Positions 42,481-52,084 of a stretch of 64,000 bases of DNA are shown here, piece by piece. Position 1 is the first letter of the stretch. The number at the start of each line of letters is the position of its first letter. This DNA comes from Parvibaculum sp. (lineage in GTDB: Bacteria; Pseudomonadota; Alphaproteobacteria; Parvibaculales; Parvibaculaceae). The notes under the pieces are model-generated. The model saw only the letters and a program-made list of their open reading frames with translations, was not told the DNA's origin and did not search any database. Both the position numbers and the translations under genes were made by a program. Location: assembly GCA_030645235.1 (NCBI GenBank), contig JAUSMV010000030.1, forward strand, positions 496,001-560,000, given 5' to 3'.

Positions 42481-43803
42481 TCAGGCGGCTTTCGCCTTGG
42501 CCATCAGATTTGCGACTTCCACCTTCAGCCAGTCGGCCAGGCCTTGAGCCTGTTGTGACAGGCCTTCGGCTGAGTGGAGAACTTCGCTCGCCGTGGTGCC
42601 GGTTTCAACGGCCACATCACGCACCATGCTGATGCTGATCGCCACTTCACTGGTGCCCTGTGCGGCCTGATCGACATTGCGGGCGATTTCCTGCGTCGCC
42701 GCACCCTGTTCCTCGATCGCGGCGGCAATCGCCGCAGTGATCTCGTCCATCTCGCCGATGGTCTCCCCGATGGCCCTGATCGTGGCAACCGCGGCATCCG
42801 TGGCGACGCGGATAGCTCCGATCTGTTCGGAAATATCATTGGTCGCCTTGGCTGTCTGCGAGGCGAGGCTCTTGACCTCACCGGCAACGACGGCGAAACC
42901 CTTGCCGGCTTCACCGGCTCGCGCCGCTTCGATGGTTGCGTTAAGCGCCAGAAGGTTCGTTTGCGCGGCAATATCCGAAATCAGCGTCACGATCTCGCCG
43001 ACCTGCTGTGCCGCATCAGCCAGACTCTGAACGGTCACATTCGTCTGCGCGGCACGATCAACAGCTTCTTTTGCGACCGCGCTTGAGCGGGCAACCTGTT
43101 TGCCGATCTCACCGACGGAGGATGAAAGCTCTTCCGCTGCCGAGGCCACTGTCTGCACATTGGTGGAGGCTTCTTCTGTCGCCGCAGCGGCGGAAGTTAC
43201 CTGTTCGCTCGTGCTGGAAGCATTGCGCGACATAATTTCTGCGCCGCCGCGCATTTCGGCGGCAGAAGACGAGACGTTGGCAACAATGGAGGTGACTTTT
43301 TCTTCAAAGTTGCTGGTAAAGTCCATGAAGTCCTGAACTTTAGCTTCCGTTGTCTCAGTCGAATCGTTGAGAATCTTCGCCGCATTGGCGAAAGCGCCGG
43401 GCAGACCGCGCGGCAGAACCTTACGGAAATATTTGCTCCGGGCGATGTAGGACGCCGAGCCGGCCGCTTCGCGCACGAAGCCGTCCGCAATGTCGATCAT
43501 GTTGTTGATGCCGGATTGAATACGGCCCACAGCACCGGAATCTATCTCGTCCAGAACACGCTTTTCGAGATCGCCTTTGGCGACGGCCTCGCAGACCTTC
43601 GCGGCGCGATCAAGGGTGCCGGCCAGACGATAAAGACAGAACAAACAACCGGCTGTCGTCGCCAGAACGAGGGCGGGAACAGCGAACAGGCCAACCATCC
43701 CTAAATCCACGCCGACCGTCACGAGGCCCGCATCGGCGAGAGCGATGACGCCGCTGGCGCCGGCGAAAAGAGACGCCTTAGAGAGTAAGGACAAATTCGT
43801 CAT
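42481..43803 (-). CDS. Methyl-accepting chemotaxis protein
   Basis: A 440-residue receptor: two hydrophobic stretches at about 10-30 and 35-58 with almost no periplasmic loop, HAMP-like region (about 60-110), and a signalling domain whose hairpin tip reads [29 protein letters not shown] (split: [20 protein letters not shown]). With no periplasmic sensor it must sense internally or through a partner; the PAS protein gene overlaps its start by 26 bases, an Aer-like sensor split over two proteins. Confidence 0.9.
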   Translation of the reverse strand: MTNLSLLSKASLFAGASGVIALADAGLVTVGVDLGMVGLFAVPALVLATTAGCLFCLYRLAGTLDRAAKVCEAVAKGDLEKRVLDEIDSGAVGRIQSGINNMIDIADGFVREAAGSASYIARSKYFRKVLPRGLPGAFANAAKILNDSTETTEAKVQDFMDFTSNFEEKVTSIVANVSSSAAEMRGGAEIMSRNASSTSEQVTSAAAATEEASTNVQTVASAAEELSSSVGEIGKQVARSSAVAKEAVDRAAQTNVTVQSLADAAQQVGEIVTLISDIAAQTNLLALNATIEAARAGEAGKGFAVVAGEVKSLASQTAKATNDISEQIGAIRVATDAAVATIRAIGETIGEMDEITAAIAAAIEEQGAATQEIARNVDQAAQGTSEVAISISMVRDVAVETGTTASEVLHSAEGLSQQAQGLADWLKVEVANLMAKAKAA

Positions 43804-44305
43804 AGCCGATCCCCTTGTTTTGCAGATCTGTCATCAAAAAATCATAGGCCATATTCATTCCATCCTTGCGGTTGGCGACTTCGCTTTCCTTGGCCAGCAG
43901 CGCCTTATAGATGGGGACGATTTTCGCCACTTTGTCGGGATCCGGCTTGCGACGGTTGGAATGGTAGCCGACGACATTGCCCTGCGCGTCAAAGCTCGGT
44001 GTCACATGCGCAAGCACCCAGTAGTGATCGCCGTTGATAGCCATGTTGACGACATAGGCAAAAATCTCGCCCTTCGCTTCGATCGTCTGCCAGAGAAGCT
44101 TGAACACTGAGCGCGGCATGTCCGGATGACGGATGATGCTGTGCGGCTGGCCAATGACTTCCTTGGCTGTCTTGTATCCCGCGACGCGCAGAAAAACGTC
44201 ATTGGTATAAGTCAGATGCCCCTTGAGATCTGTCTTACTGACGATGATTTCGTTTTCGCCAAACGGGCTTTCCCTGCCCGAAGGTTGAACGTGTCCCTTT
44301 GCCAT
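43778..44305 (-). CDS. PAS-domain protein, Aer-like sensor
   Basis: 175 residues from the ATG at 44305 (GGGGA upstream). One PAS domain (about 15-125) with the Aer-type signatures [35 protein letters not shown] and [16 protein letters not shown], known in Aer to bind FAD. The C-terminal 50 residues are helical. Its 3' end overlaps the start of the chemoreceptor gene, so the two probably act as one energy or redox taxis unit. Confidence 0.88.
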   Translation of the reverse strand: MAKGHVQPSGRESPFGENEIIVSKTDLKGHLTYTNDVFLRVAGYKTAKEVIGQPHSIIRHPDMPRSVFKLLWQTIEAKGEIFAYVVNMAINGDHYWVLAHVTPSFDAQGNVVGYHSNRRKPDPDKVAKIVPIYKALLAKESEVANRKDGMNMAYDFLMTDLQNKGIGYDEFVLTL

Positions 44306-44517
44306 ATCTATGTCCCCAAAATTGGCGATGCTGTTTTCATGCAGCATGGAGAAGATGAAATACCTTTCCCGCCATTATCGATATACCCTTACAATGTCTG
44401 CGGCTTTAACACTGCCTGCCCGGATCGTTAAGGAATTGGAAGCAATCGGGCGCAATCGCCTCATTGCCTCGTTCCCGCCGATGCGCCATATAGGCGGCAG
44501 TTTCCGCCCCTTTATAT

Positions 44518-46323
44518 GTGTACTCAGCCGTGGCCCCTCCGCTTCTCGCCTTGCGTGATATCCGTGTCGCCTTCGCCGATCAGGTTCTGATCGACGGCGC
44601 GGGCTTTGCGCTGGCACCGGGCGACCGGCTTTGCCTTGTGGGTCGTAATGGCGCAGGCAAATCGACGCTCCTGAAAATCGCGGGCGGTCTTGTCGATCCT
44701 GATGGCGGCGAAGTTTTCCTTCAGCCCGGCACGCGCGTCTCTTATCTGTCGCAGTCGCCCGACTTCGGTGGCGCCGCGACCATTCTCGATTACGTCATGG
44801 CGGGCGGCGCGCCCGCTTATGCAGGTGAAGCCGTGCTTGGCGAATTGGGTCTCGATCCCAATTCTTCCACCACCAATCTCTCCGGTGGCGAAGCGCGCAA
44901 AGCCGCCATCGCGCGGGTGCTCGCCGATGATCCCGACATTCTCCTTCTCGACGAACCGACAAACCATCTCGACCTTCCCTCGATTGAATGGCTTGAAGAG
45001 CGCCTGACGCAATTTCGCGGGGCCTTCGTTCTCATCTCGCATGACCGCGCGTTCCTGCGCCGGTTGACTGCCGGTTGCTTGTGGGTCGATCGCGGCACGG
45101 TCCGCCGCCTCGACAAGGGCTTTGGCATGTTCGAGGAATGGACCGAGCAGATATTGGCTGAGGAAGAAATCGTCCAGCACAAGCTCGACCGTCTGATCAT
45201 CGCCGAGACCCAATGGTCGCGCGAAGGCATCAGCGCGCGGCGCAAACGCAATCAGGGTCGGCTGCGTCGTCTTTACGATCTGCGCTCCGAGCGCGCGAAC
45301 CAGATCGACAAGACCGGCCGCGCCGCTCTTGCGGTTGAAACGGGGGCCGCCTCCGGCACGCTCGTCATTGAGGCGAAGAACCTTTCCAAGACGTTTGGTG
45401 AGCGAACAATCATCTCTGATTTCTCGACCCGCATCATGCGCGGGGATAAAGTCGGCCTCATCGGTCCCAACGGGGCGGGGAAATCTACGCTGCTCAAAAT
45501 GCTGATGGGACAGCTTGCCTCCGACACCGGAAGCTTCAGACTGGGGACAAATATCACGCCGGTTATCCTCGACCAGAGCCGTGCAACCCTGGATCCCGAT
45601 GCGACCCTTTGGGACACGCTATGCGAGGGTGGCGGCGATCAGGTCATGGTGCGGGGACAACCTCGCCACGTTGTCTCCTATCTGAAGGATTTCTTATTTC
45701 GTGAAGCGCAGGCGCGCCAGCCGGTCCGGGCGCTTTCGGGTGGTGAGCAGGGCCGGCTTATCCTCGCCCGGGCATTAGCAAAACCGTCGAACCTTCTCGT
45801 ACTCGACGAACCGACTAACGATCTCGACATGGAAACACTCGATCTCTTGCAAGAAATGCTGACTGATTACGAGGGTACAGTGCTGCTTGTGAGCCATGAT
45901 CGCGACTTTCTTGACAGGGTTGTAAGCTCCGTTATCGCCCTTGATGGGCAGGGTGGCGCGGAGGAATATCCCGGCGGCTACTCCGATTGGCAGGCCTTCA
46001 TGCGCAATCGCCGGAGCGAAAATTCCGCCTCAAACGGAGCCTCGAAAAATACTCCGAAGACGGAACGTCTGGTAAAATCCGTCACCAAATTATCTTACAA
46101 AGAAACGCGTGCGCTCGAAGAACTCGCGACAAAAATGCCAAAGCTCCAGAGTGAAATGGCAAAGCTCGAAAGTGAATTGTCCGACCCCACGCTCTACGCG
46201 CGCGACGCCGCGTCCTTCGCTCGCATAACGGCGCGTCTTGATGCATTGCGCACAGAACTTGGGCAATCCGAAGAGCAATGGCTTGAACTTGAGATGAAGC
46301 GCGAAGAACTCTCCGGCTCCTGA
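44518..46323 (+). CDS. ABC-F family ATPase, Uup-like
   Basis: A 601-residue soluble protein with two ABC domains and no membrane segment. Walker A GRNGAGKSTLLK and GPNGAGKSTLLK; signatures LSGGEARKAAIARVL and LSGGEQGRLILARAL; Walker B LLLDEPTNHLD and LVLDEPTNDLD. A C-terminal coiled coil (about 530-600) places it nearer Uup than EttA. It acts on the ribosome or DNA-linked processes. Start is GTG at 44518; another GTG at 44530 is equally possible as neither has a clear ribosome site. Confidence 0.9.
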   Translation: MYSAVAPPLLALRDIRVAFADQVLIDGAGFALAPGDRLCLVGRNGAGKSTLLKIAGGLVDPDGGEVFLQPGTRVSYLSQSPDFGGAATILDYVMAGGAPAYAGEAVLGELGLDPNSSTTNLSGGEARKAAIARVLADDPDILLLDEPTNHLDLPSIEWLEERLTQFRGAFVLISHDRAFLRRLTAGCLWVDRGTVRRLDKGFGMFEEWTEQILAEEEIVQHKLDRLIIAETQWSREGISARRKRNQGRLRRLYDLRSERANQIDKTGRAALAVETGAASGTLVIEAKNLSKTFGERTIISDFSTRIMRGDKVGLIGPNGAGKSTLLKMLMGQLASDTGSFRLGTNITPVILDQSRATLDPDATLWDTLCEGGGDQVMVRGQPRHVVSYLKDFLFREAQARQPVRALSGGEQGRLILARALAKPSNLLVLDEPTNDLDMETLDLLQEMLTDYEGTVLLVSHDRDFLDRVVSSVIALDGQGGAEEYPGGYSDWQAFMRNRRSENSASNGASKNTPKTERLVKSVTKLSYKETRALEELATKMPKLQSEMAKLESELSDPTLYARDAASFARITARLDALRTELGQSEEQWLELEMKREELSGS

Positions 46324-46358
46324 CTAATTTTCATTTGAGATTTTCTCAAAAGAGTCAG

Positions 46359-46379
46359 ATGTTATTATTGCAATAACAT
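46359..46379. repeat. Palindrome upstream of the mini-gene pair
   Basis: ATGTTATT and AATAACAT around ATTGC form a perfect inverted repeat 20 bases before the ATG at 46400. TTTGAGA/TCTCAAA lies just before it (46334-46349). Together they may be terminator of the ABC-F gene and operator for the next unit. Confidence 0.45.
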
Positions 46380-46399
46380 GACGGGCAAAGGGGGCGTTC

Positions 46400-46576
46400 A
46401 TGGCATTTTTTCTCAAACTCACCGCATCCGTTTTTCTGTCCGTCGTCCTCGGTCTCGGCTCGGCCTATGTCGCGCTTTACAGCACCGGCAAGGCCGACGC
46501 CGCGTCGTCCAACCCTTATGAACGCGCGGCCTATGCGGTCCGCGATCTTCTGCCGGGCGGAAGGAGCGCGCTATGA
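46400..46576 (+). CDS. 58-residue membrane protein, DUF1214 N-terminus-like
   Basis: Reads MAFFLKLTASVFLSVVLGLG with a single hydrophobic helix (about 5-27), then NPYERAAYAV and a short tail. The helix ending LGLGSAYVAL and the following NPYxRA pattern recall the N-terminal portion of DUF1214 proteins, but the chain stops after 58 residues. It overlaps the next mini-gene by four bases (ATGA). It is either a genuine small protein or a remnant. Confidence 0.5.
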   Translation: MAFFLKLTASVFLSVVLGLGSAYVALYSTGKADAASSNPYERAAYAVRDLLPGGRSAL

Positions 46577-46674
46577 ACCCCACGCTCTTCTGGATCGTCG
46601 GCACGCTTTGCGGCATCGGCATCATCCATATCGGTACGGTCCTCGCACTCGCCAGCATCGCGGGCGGCAACTGA
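46573..46674 (+). CDS. 33-residue membrane protein, DUF1254 N-terminus-like
   Basis: Reads MNPTLFWIVGTLCGIGIIHI then GTVLALASIAGGN and stops. One hydrophobic helix fills most of the chain. The LFW...GxxHIxTVL pattern recalls the N-terminal anchor of DUF1254 proteins, usually encoded next to DUF1214. GGAAGGAG lies six bases before the ATG, inside the previous gene, indicating that it is translated. Confidence 0.45.
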   Translation: MNPTLFWIVGTLCGIGIIHIGTVLALASIAGGN

Positions 46675-46753
46675 AATAGTTGATCTAGCTTCACGCGAAT
46701 TGCGCTGCTAGCATTGCCGCCGATTGATTTGCAGACATGAGGGGCTTTACGAA

Positions 46754-47797
46754 ATGAACCGCAATCTGTTGCTCGGCGGACTAGGTGCGATTGTCGCCGT
46801 TGCTATCATCATCGTGCTTGCGATGAGCCCGTCCAAAGATGCCGGTGACGGCTCGACGAAAATCATTTTTGCGACCGACTGGAAAGCGCAAGCCGAACAT
46901 GGCGGCTTCTATCAGGCTGTTGCCAAAGGCTATTACAAAGACGCCGGATTGAACGTCACGATTCAACAGGGCGGCCCCGGCGTCAATGTTCCGCAACTTC
47001 TCGCCACGCAAACAATTCAATTCGGTATGGGCTCCAACAGCTTCATTCCGCTGAACATCGTCGTCGCCAAAGCAGGCTCCAAAGCTGTGATGGCGAGCTT
47101 TCAGAAGGACCCGCAGGTTCTCATCACGCATCCGCGCGACGACATCAAATCTGTCGCTGACATGAAGGGCAAGCCGATCCTGATTGCAGACGCGACCACC
47201 ACGAGCTTCTGGCCGTGGCTCAAAGAGAAATACGGTTTCACAGACGATCAGATCCGCAAATACACATTCAACCTCGCGCCCTTCCTCACCGACAAAATGG
47301 CGATACAGGAGGGCTATCTCTCGTCCGAGCCTTATACGATTGAGAAGGAAGGCAAGTTCAAGCCGCAGGTTTTCTTGCTGTCGGACAATGGCTATCCGGG
47401 CTATGCCGCCTTCATCATGGCGACGAATGAAATGATTTCAGAGCATCCCGACGTCGTACAAAAATTTGTCGATGCCAGTATCAAAGGTTGGGTTGACTAT
47501 CTCTACGGTGACAATGCCGCAGCGAATGAACTCATCAAAGCCGACAATCCTGACATGACCGACGAGCTTCTCGCACATGGTCTTGCCACGTTGAAAGAAC
47601 ACGGCATCATCGACAGTGGTGACACAGAAAAGCTCGGCATCGGCGCAATGACGACGGAACGCTGGCTGGCTTTCCACAATGAAATGGCCGCCACCGGCAT
47701 CTACCCGAAAGACCTCGACATTCATGCGGCCTACACGCTTGAATTTGTCAATCAGGGTGTCGGCAATGATTTGAAGTCTGAGCTGACGAAGAAGTAA
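46754..47797 (+). CDS. ABC transporter substrate-binding protein, NMT1/THI5-like
   Basis: 347 residues from the ATG at 46754, starting with an uncleaved-looking anchor or signal peptide (NLLLGGLGAIVAVAIIIVLA). FATDWKAQAEHGGFYQAVAKGYYKDAGLNV and LLATQTIQFGMGSNSFIPL are typical of the NMT1/ThiY fold that binds pyrimidines, riboflavin, taurine and like ligands. First of three genes for a full importer (gap 13 bases to the ATPase). No TPP or FMN riboswitch was recognised, so the ligand is open. Confidence 0.85.
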   Translation: MNRNLLLGGLGAIVAVAIIIVLAMSPSKDAGDGSTKIIFATDWKAQAEHGGFYQAVAKGYYKDAGLNVTIQQGGPGVNVPQLLATQTIQFGMGSNSFIPLNIVVAKAGSKAVMASFQKDPQVLITHPRDDIKSVADMKGKPILIADATTTSFWPWLKEKYGFTDDQIRKYTFNLAPFLTDKMAIQEGYLSSEPYTIEKEGKFKPQVFLLSDNGYPGYAAFIMATNEMISEHPDVVQKFVDASIKGWVDYLYGDNAAANELIKADNPDMTDELLAHGLATLKEHGIIDSGDTEKLGIGAMTTERWLAFHNEMAATGIYPKDLDIHAAYTLEFVNQGVGNDLKSELTKK

Positions 47798-47810
47798 AGG
47801 TATCGCGTTC

Positions 47811-48584
47811 GTGAACCAAGCGTCGGGCACATCGCTCATCGACCTGCAAAACATATCGAAGACCTATGACAGCGGCACTCAGGCGCTGCAAAGTGTTTCG
47901 ACGTCGATAGCGCAAGGTTCGTTTGTGTCGCTGCTTGGTCCGTCGGGTTGCGGCAAGAGCACGTTGCTCCGCATCATCGCGAGTCTCGTTCAGCCGACCA
48001 CAGGCACAGTGTCATGGCCTTCAACGGGTGGCGTACGCCCCGCTGACATCGGTTTTGTCTTTCAGGACGCGACGCTGATGCCTTGGGCGAGTGTGCTCGA
48101 CAATGTTTATTTGCCGTTCAAACTTCAGGGCCGCGCACTTAAGGATGTTGCGCCGCAGATCATGGATGCGCTGGCCCGCGTCGGCCTTGCTGATTTTGCC
48201 AAATCATTTCCGCGCGAGCTTTCCGGCGGCATGAAGATGCGCGTGTCGATTGCCCGCGCGCTTGTCACGCGCCCGCCTGTGCTTCTGATGGATGAACCTT
48301 TCGCCGCGCTTGATGAATTTACACGCGAAAAGCTCGACGATGATTTGCTGGCGCTCTGGCAGGCCGAGAACTGGACTGTGATTTTTGTGACGCACAGTGT
48401 TTATGAGAGCGTCTATCTCTCCGAACGTGTGCTCGTCATGGGAGCGCGGCCCGGTCGCATCCTGCATGATATGAAAATTGATGAGCCTCATCCACGCAGC
48501 CGCGCTTTCCGCGCGACGGCGGCTTACGGTCAGCGCTGCGCGGAAATTTCCGACGCGTTGCGCCACGATGCGGGAGCGGTGTGA
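47811..48584 (+). CDS. ABC transporter ATP-binding protein
   Basis: A 257-residue nucleotide-binding subunit of the nitrate/taurine/thiamine-precursor importer class. GTG start. Walker A GPSGCGKSTLLRI, Q-loop VFQDATLMPW, signature LSGGMKMRVSIARAL, Walker B VLLMDEPFAALD and H-loop FVTHSVYES are all intact. The final codons overlap the permease gene (TGATG). Confidence 0.92.
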   Translation: MNQASGTSLIDLQNISKTYDSGTQALQSVSTSIAQGSFVSLLGPSGCGKSTLLRIIASLVQPTTGTVSWPSTGGVRPADIGFVFQDATLMPWASVLDNVYLPFKLQGRALKDVAPQIMDALARVGLADFAKSFPRELSGGMKMRVSIARALVTRPPVLLMDEPFAALDEFTREKLDDDLLALWQAENWTVIFVTHSVYESVYLSERVLVMGARPGRILHDMKIDEPHPRSRAFRATAAYGQRCAEISDALRHDAGAV

Positions 48585-49375
48585 TGGAAAATTCGCGCTT
48601 CCTTCGTATTCTTGTGCCGACGCTCGTGGGCATCGCGTTTCTTCTCATCTGGGAAATGCTTGTGCGCGTCAAAGGCGTGCCGGAATTTGTCTTGCCCGCG
48701 CCGAGCCGCATCTGGGAAAGTCTCGTGCTGAATTTCGGCTCGCTGATGTTTTCGCTATGGATCACATTGCGCGTCACGCTTTCCGCATTTGTGCTCGCGG
48801 TCATCGGCGGTGTGGGCCTCGCGATTTTGTTTTCGCAGAGCCGCCTCATCGAAGGTGCACTCTTTCCATACGCCGTCGTGTTGCAGGTGACGCCTGTCGT
48901 CTCCATTGCGCCGCTTATTCTGATTTGGGTCGGCTATGACAATGTCGAGATTGCATTGCTCATCATCGCGTGGATCGTCGCCTTCTTTCCGATCCTGTCG
49001 AACACCACGCTCGGTCTTCGCTCCGCCGATCACAATCTGCGCGACCTCTTCCGTCTTTACGGCGCATCGCGTTGGCAAATTCTGAGTGAGCTTCTGCTCC
49101 CCTCCGCCATGCCCTATATGCTCGCCGGCATGAAAATCTCAGGCGGCCTCGCGCTCATCGGCGCCGTCGTTGCCGAGTTCGTCGCAGGCTCAGGCACGTC
49201 CACCGGACTCGCATGGCGCATCATCGAAGCGGGCAACCGGCTCGACATTCCCAAAATGTTCGCCGCCCTTTTGCTCCTCTCCGCGCTCGGCATCGCCATC
49301 TTCTTCGCTCTCACATGGGCCGAGCACAGGCTACTTCGTCGTTGGCATGAGAGTGCGCTTAAGCGTGAGAGCTAA
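48584..49375 (+). CDS. ABC transporter permease
   Basis: A 263-residue polytopic permease with six hydrophobic helices and the EAA loop FRLYGASRWQILSELLLPSAMPYMLAG. Starts at the ATG overlapping the ATPase stop by one base. It completes an importer with the two preceding genes. Confidence 0.92.
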   Translation: MENSRFLRILVPTLVGIAFLLIWEMLVRVKGVPEFVLPAPSRIWESLVLNFGSLMFSLWITLRVTLSAFVLAVIGGVGLAILFSQSRLIEGALFPYAVVLQVTPVVSIAPLILIWVGYDNVEIALLIIAWIVAFFPILSNTTLGLRSADHNLRDLFRLYGASRWQILSELLLPSAMPYMLAGMKISGGLALIGAVVAEFVAGSGTSTGLAWRIIEAGNRLDIPKMFAALLLLSALGIAIFFALTWAEHRLLRRWHESALKRES

Positions 49376-49552
49376 CTTCTTATAATATTTGATAAATTTG
49401 GAACCCATATCCATTTTCACATAAAATCAAGTGAATAATATATTTTTACAGCGCGGTTGACGCGCAATATAAAAAATCCCATGTTACGCGCAATCAGAGA
49501 GGGGTCTTTCCGCAAGGTTGCCCCTCCGCATTTCTGTTTCAAGGAGGGCGCT
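49376..49552. other. AT-rich intergenic region before the sulfite reductase operon
   Basis: 177 bases, AT-rich up to 49470, containing the promoter of the DUF2849-CysI operon. No recognised operator or structured leader. An in-frame upstream stretch from 49457 was not accepted as coding because the strong ribosome site favours 49553. Confidence 0.5.
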
Positions 49553-49891
49553 TTGGCCCAACATTCGCGCAAAGGCGCCCAGTTTCAGGCCGTCACAGCG
49601 AACCGTTTGCTTGATGGCATTGTCGTCTATCTGACGAAGAACGATGACTGGTCGGAGTCTTTACAGGACGCCGAAGTTGCCGAAGGCAAAGAGGCGGCGG
49701 ACGCTCTGCTTGCGCGCGGCGCCCTCTTTTTTGAACCCAAGAATCTTGTGATCGATGTCTATCTCTTCGAAGTCGAACAGACAGATGCCGGCATTCGCGC
49801 ATCCAGCGTGCGCGAAATCATTCGTCAGGCCGGCCCGACGGTTCGCAAAGATCTTGGCAAGCAGGCGGAACTTGACGGGGTCCATGCCTGA
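49553..49891 (+). CDS. DUF2849 protein of the sulfite reductase operon
   Basis: 112 residues from a TTG at 49553, preceded by AAGGAGG. FQAVTANRLLDGIVVYLTKND and IDVYLFEVEQ are DUF2849 hallmarks. The family occurs almost only in alphaproteobacteria, just upstream of cysI. Its role in assimilatory sulfate reduction is presumed, not known. Confidence 0.88.
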   Translation: MAQHSRKGAQFQAVTANRLLDGIVVYLTKNDDWSESLQDAEVAEGKEAADALLARGALFFEPKNLVIDVYLFEVEQTDAGIRASSVREIIRQAGPTVRKDLGKQAELDGVHA

Positions 49892-49926
49892 GTTTGGCCG
49901 GACCGACAAAGTAGATAGGACGTTTC

Positions 49927-51585
49927 ATGTATCGGTATGACGAATTCGACCAGCAGCTTGTGAATGAGCGCGTCGCACAATTCCGCGACCAGGTCACGCG
50001 TCGCCTCGCGGGCGAGTTGTCGGAAGACGAATTCAAAATGTCGCGCCTGATGAACGGCGTCTATCTCCAGCTTCATTCCTACATGCTGCGCATCGCCATT
50101 CCTTATGGCACGCTGTCGTCACGTCAGGTGCATAAACTCGCTGATATTACGCGTAAGTATGACAAGGGCTACGGCCATTTCACGACGCGCCAGAACCTTC
50201 AGCTGAACTGGCCTGCGCTCAAGGACATTCCGGATTTGCTGGCCGAGCTTGCATCCGTCGAAATGCATTGCATCCAGACATCAGGCAATTGCATCCGCAA
50301 CACGACGTCAGATCATCATGCCGGTGCTGCGCCGGACGAACTTGAAGACCCGCGCGTCATTTGCGAAGTGATCCGCCAGTGGTCCACTTTCCATCCTGAA
50401 TTTTCGTTCCTGCCGCGCAAGTTCAAGATCGCTGTGTCGGCGACCGAGCATGACCGCGCCGCCATCCGCGTCCACGATATCGGCATTCAGATCGTGAAGA
50501 ATGCCGCCGGTGAGATCGGCTATGAAGTCTGGGCAGGCGGTGGCCTTGGCCGCACACCGATTATCGGCAAGAAGGTCGGCGATTTCGTACCGCGCGAAGA
50601 TCTGCTCGCGTTTCTCGAGTCTGTACTGCGCGTCTATAATATGTTCGGCCGCCGCGACAATCTTTATAAGTCGCGCATCAAGATCCTTGTGCATGAAGTC
50701 GGCGCCGATGAAATCCGCCGTCAGGTTGCCGCCGAATTCAAGGAAGTTAAAGCGCGTGGCACATTGCAGCTTCCCGAAGAAGAAGTCGCCCGCATCCGCA
50801 AATATTTCGCGCCGCCTGAATTTGAAACACTCAGCGACGATGTCCCGGAGATCAACGCCGCGGCAGCCAAGGACAAAGGCTTTGCCGACTGGCTGAAGTC
50901 CAATATCTCGGCGCATAAGCAACCCGGTTACACGATCGTCAACATCTCACTGAAGCCCGTGGGCCTTACACCCGGCGATTGCTCCGCCGACCAGATGGAC
51001 GTAGTCGCCGACATTGCCGAGAAATATGCCTTCTCGGAAATCCGCGTGGCGCATGAGCAGAACCTCTGCTTGGCGCATGTGCGTCGCAAAGATCTTTATG
51101 AAGTTTACACCGCCTTGAAGGCGGCGGATCTCGGCACACCTAATATCGGTCTCATCACCGACCAGATCGCCTGCCCCGGTCTCGACTATTGCAACCTTGC
51201 CAATGCGCGCTCCATCGCGATTGCGCAGCGACTGTCCGAACGCTTTCAGGATATTGAGTTCCAGCAGAAGATCGGTCGTCTGCATCTCAATACATCCGGT
51301 TGCATCAATGCCTGCGGCCATCACCATGTCGGCCATATCGGCATTCTCGGTGTCGACAAAAAAGGCGTCGAATATTATCAGGTGACACTCGGCGGCGCGG
51401 CAGATGAAACAGCCGCTATCGGCGACATTGTCGGGCCTGCCTTCACCGAAGGCGAAATCGTCGATGCCATCGACACCATCGTCAAAATCTATCTCGACCT
51501 GCGTCAGGGCGATGAAATCTTCATCGACACCTATCGCCGCGTCGGTGTGCAGCCGTTCAAGGATAAACTCTATGCAGCTCATTAA
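49927..51585 (+). CDS. cysI: Assimilatory nitrite/sulfite reductase (CysI-type)
   Basis: A 552-residue sirohaem/[4Fe-4S] enzyme. FTTRQNLQLNWPALKDIP near residue 80 is the substrate-side loop; the cluster ligands are in ACPGLDYCNLA and TSGCINACGHH (residues about 418-465). It reduces sulfite to sulfide with six electrons for cysteine synthesis; the operon with DUF2849 and DUF934 supports sulfite rather than nitrite. Its 3' end overlaps the DUF934 gene by 14 bases. Confidence 0.88.
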   Translation: MYRYDEFDQQLVNERVAQFRDQVTRRLAGELSEDEFKMSRLMNGVYLQLHSYMLRIAIPYGTLSSRQVHKLADITRKYDKGYGHFTTRQNLQLNWPALKDIPDLLAELASVEMHCIQTSGNCIRNTTSDHHAGAAPDELEDPRVICEVIRQWSTFHPEFSFLPRKFKIAVSATEHDRAAIRVHDIGIQIVKNAAGEIGYEVWAGGGLGRTPIIGKKVGDFVPREDLLAFLESVLRVYNMFGRRDNLYKSRIKILVHEVGADEIRRQVAAEFKEVKARGTLQLPEEEVARIRKYFAPPEFETLSDDVPEINAAAAKDKGFADWLKSNISAHKQPGYTIVNISLKPVGLTPGDCSADQMDVVADIAEKYAFSEIRVAHEQNLCLAHVRRKDLYEVYTALKAADLGTPNIGLITDQIACPGLDYCNLANARSIAIAQRLSERFQDIEFQQKIGRLHLNTSGCINACGHHHVGHIGILGVDKKGVEYYQVTLGGAADETAAIGDIVGPAFTEGEIVDAIDTIVKIYLDLRQGDEIFIDTYRRVGVQPFKDKLYAAH

Positions 51586-52084
51586 AGACGGTGCGATCAT
51601 CGCCGATGAGTGGACGGCGCTCGCCGATGAGGATGCACTGCCCGCCACGGGTCCGGTCATTGTGAGCCTCGACCGCTTCAAGCTGGAGCAAAATCTGTTA
51701 CTTGCCCGCAAGGACAAGCTTGGCATCCGCTTAAAGAGCGGCGAAGCGCCTGAGCAGATCAAAGACTTTCTTGATCGTCTCGCCCTTGTGGCCCTCGAGT
51801 TTCCGGCCTATCGCAACGGCCGCGCGTTTTCCTATGCCTATCTGCTGCGCGAACGCTATGGCTTCAAGGGTGAGTTGCGGGCTGTGGGTGCGGTCTTACG
51901 CGACCAGTTCAACTATCTGGCGCGTGTGGGCTTTGATGCCTATGAAGTGCGCGACAACATCACCCCGGAAATTTTTAAGCTCTCGGTCAGCGCGTTCGAG
52001 CATGACTATCAGCCGAGTGCCGATAGCAAGCCTGCAGTTCTGTCGCTGCGTCAGCGCCGCCTTGCCGCTCAGAAGGCCACTTAA
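51572..52084 (+). CDS. DUF934 protein of the sulfite reductase operon
   Basis: 170 residues from the ATG at 51572 inside the cysI end. VIVSLDRFKLEQNLLLAR, LVALEFPAYRNGRAFSYAYLLRERYGF and GAVLRDQFNYLARVGFDAYEV are DUF934 hallmarks. Always found with cysI/cysH in proteobacteria; probably an accessory factor in sulfite reduction. Its frame runs further upstream into cysI, but that part is a shadow. Confidence 0.9.
   Translation: MQLIKDGAIIADEWTALADEDALPATGPVIVSLDRFKLEQNLLLARKDKLGIRLKSGEAPEQIKDFLDRLALVALEFPAYRNGRAFSYAYLLRERYGFKGELRAVGAVLRDQFNYLARVGFDAYEVRDNITPEIFKLSVSAFEHDYQPSADSKPAVLSLRQRRLAAQKAT

Noticed and set aside
46680-46753. TPP or FMN riboswitch upstream of the NMT1-type importer
   Set aside because: The short spacer lacks the conserved riboswitch cores and is too short for either.
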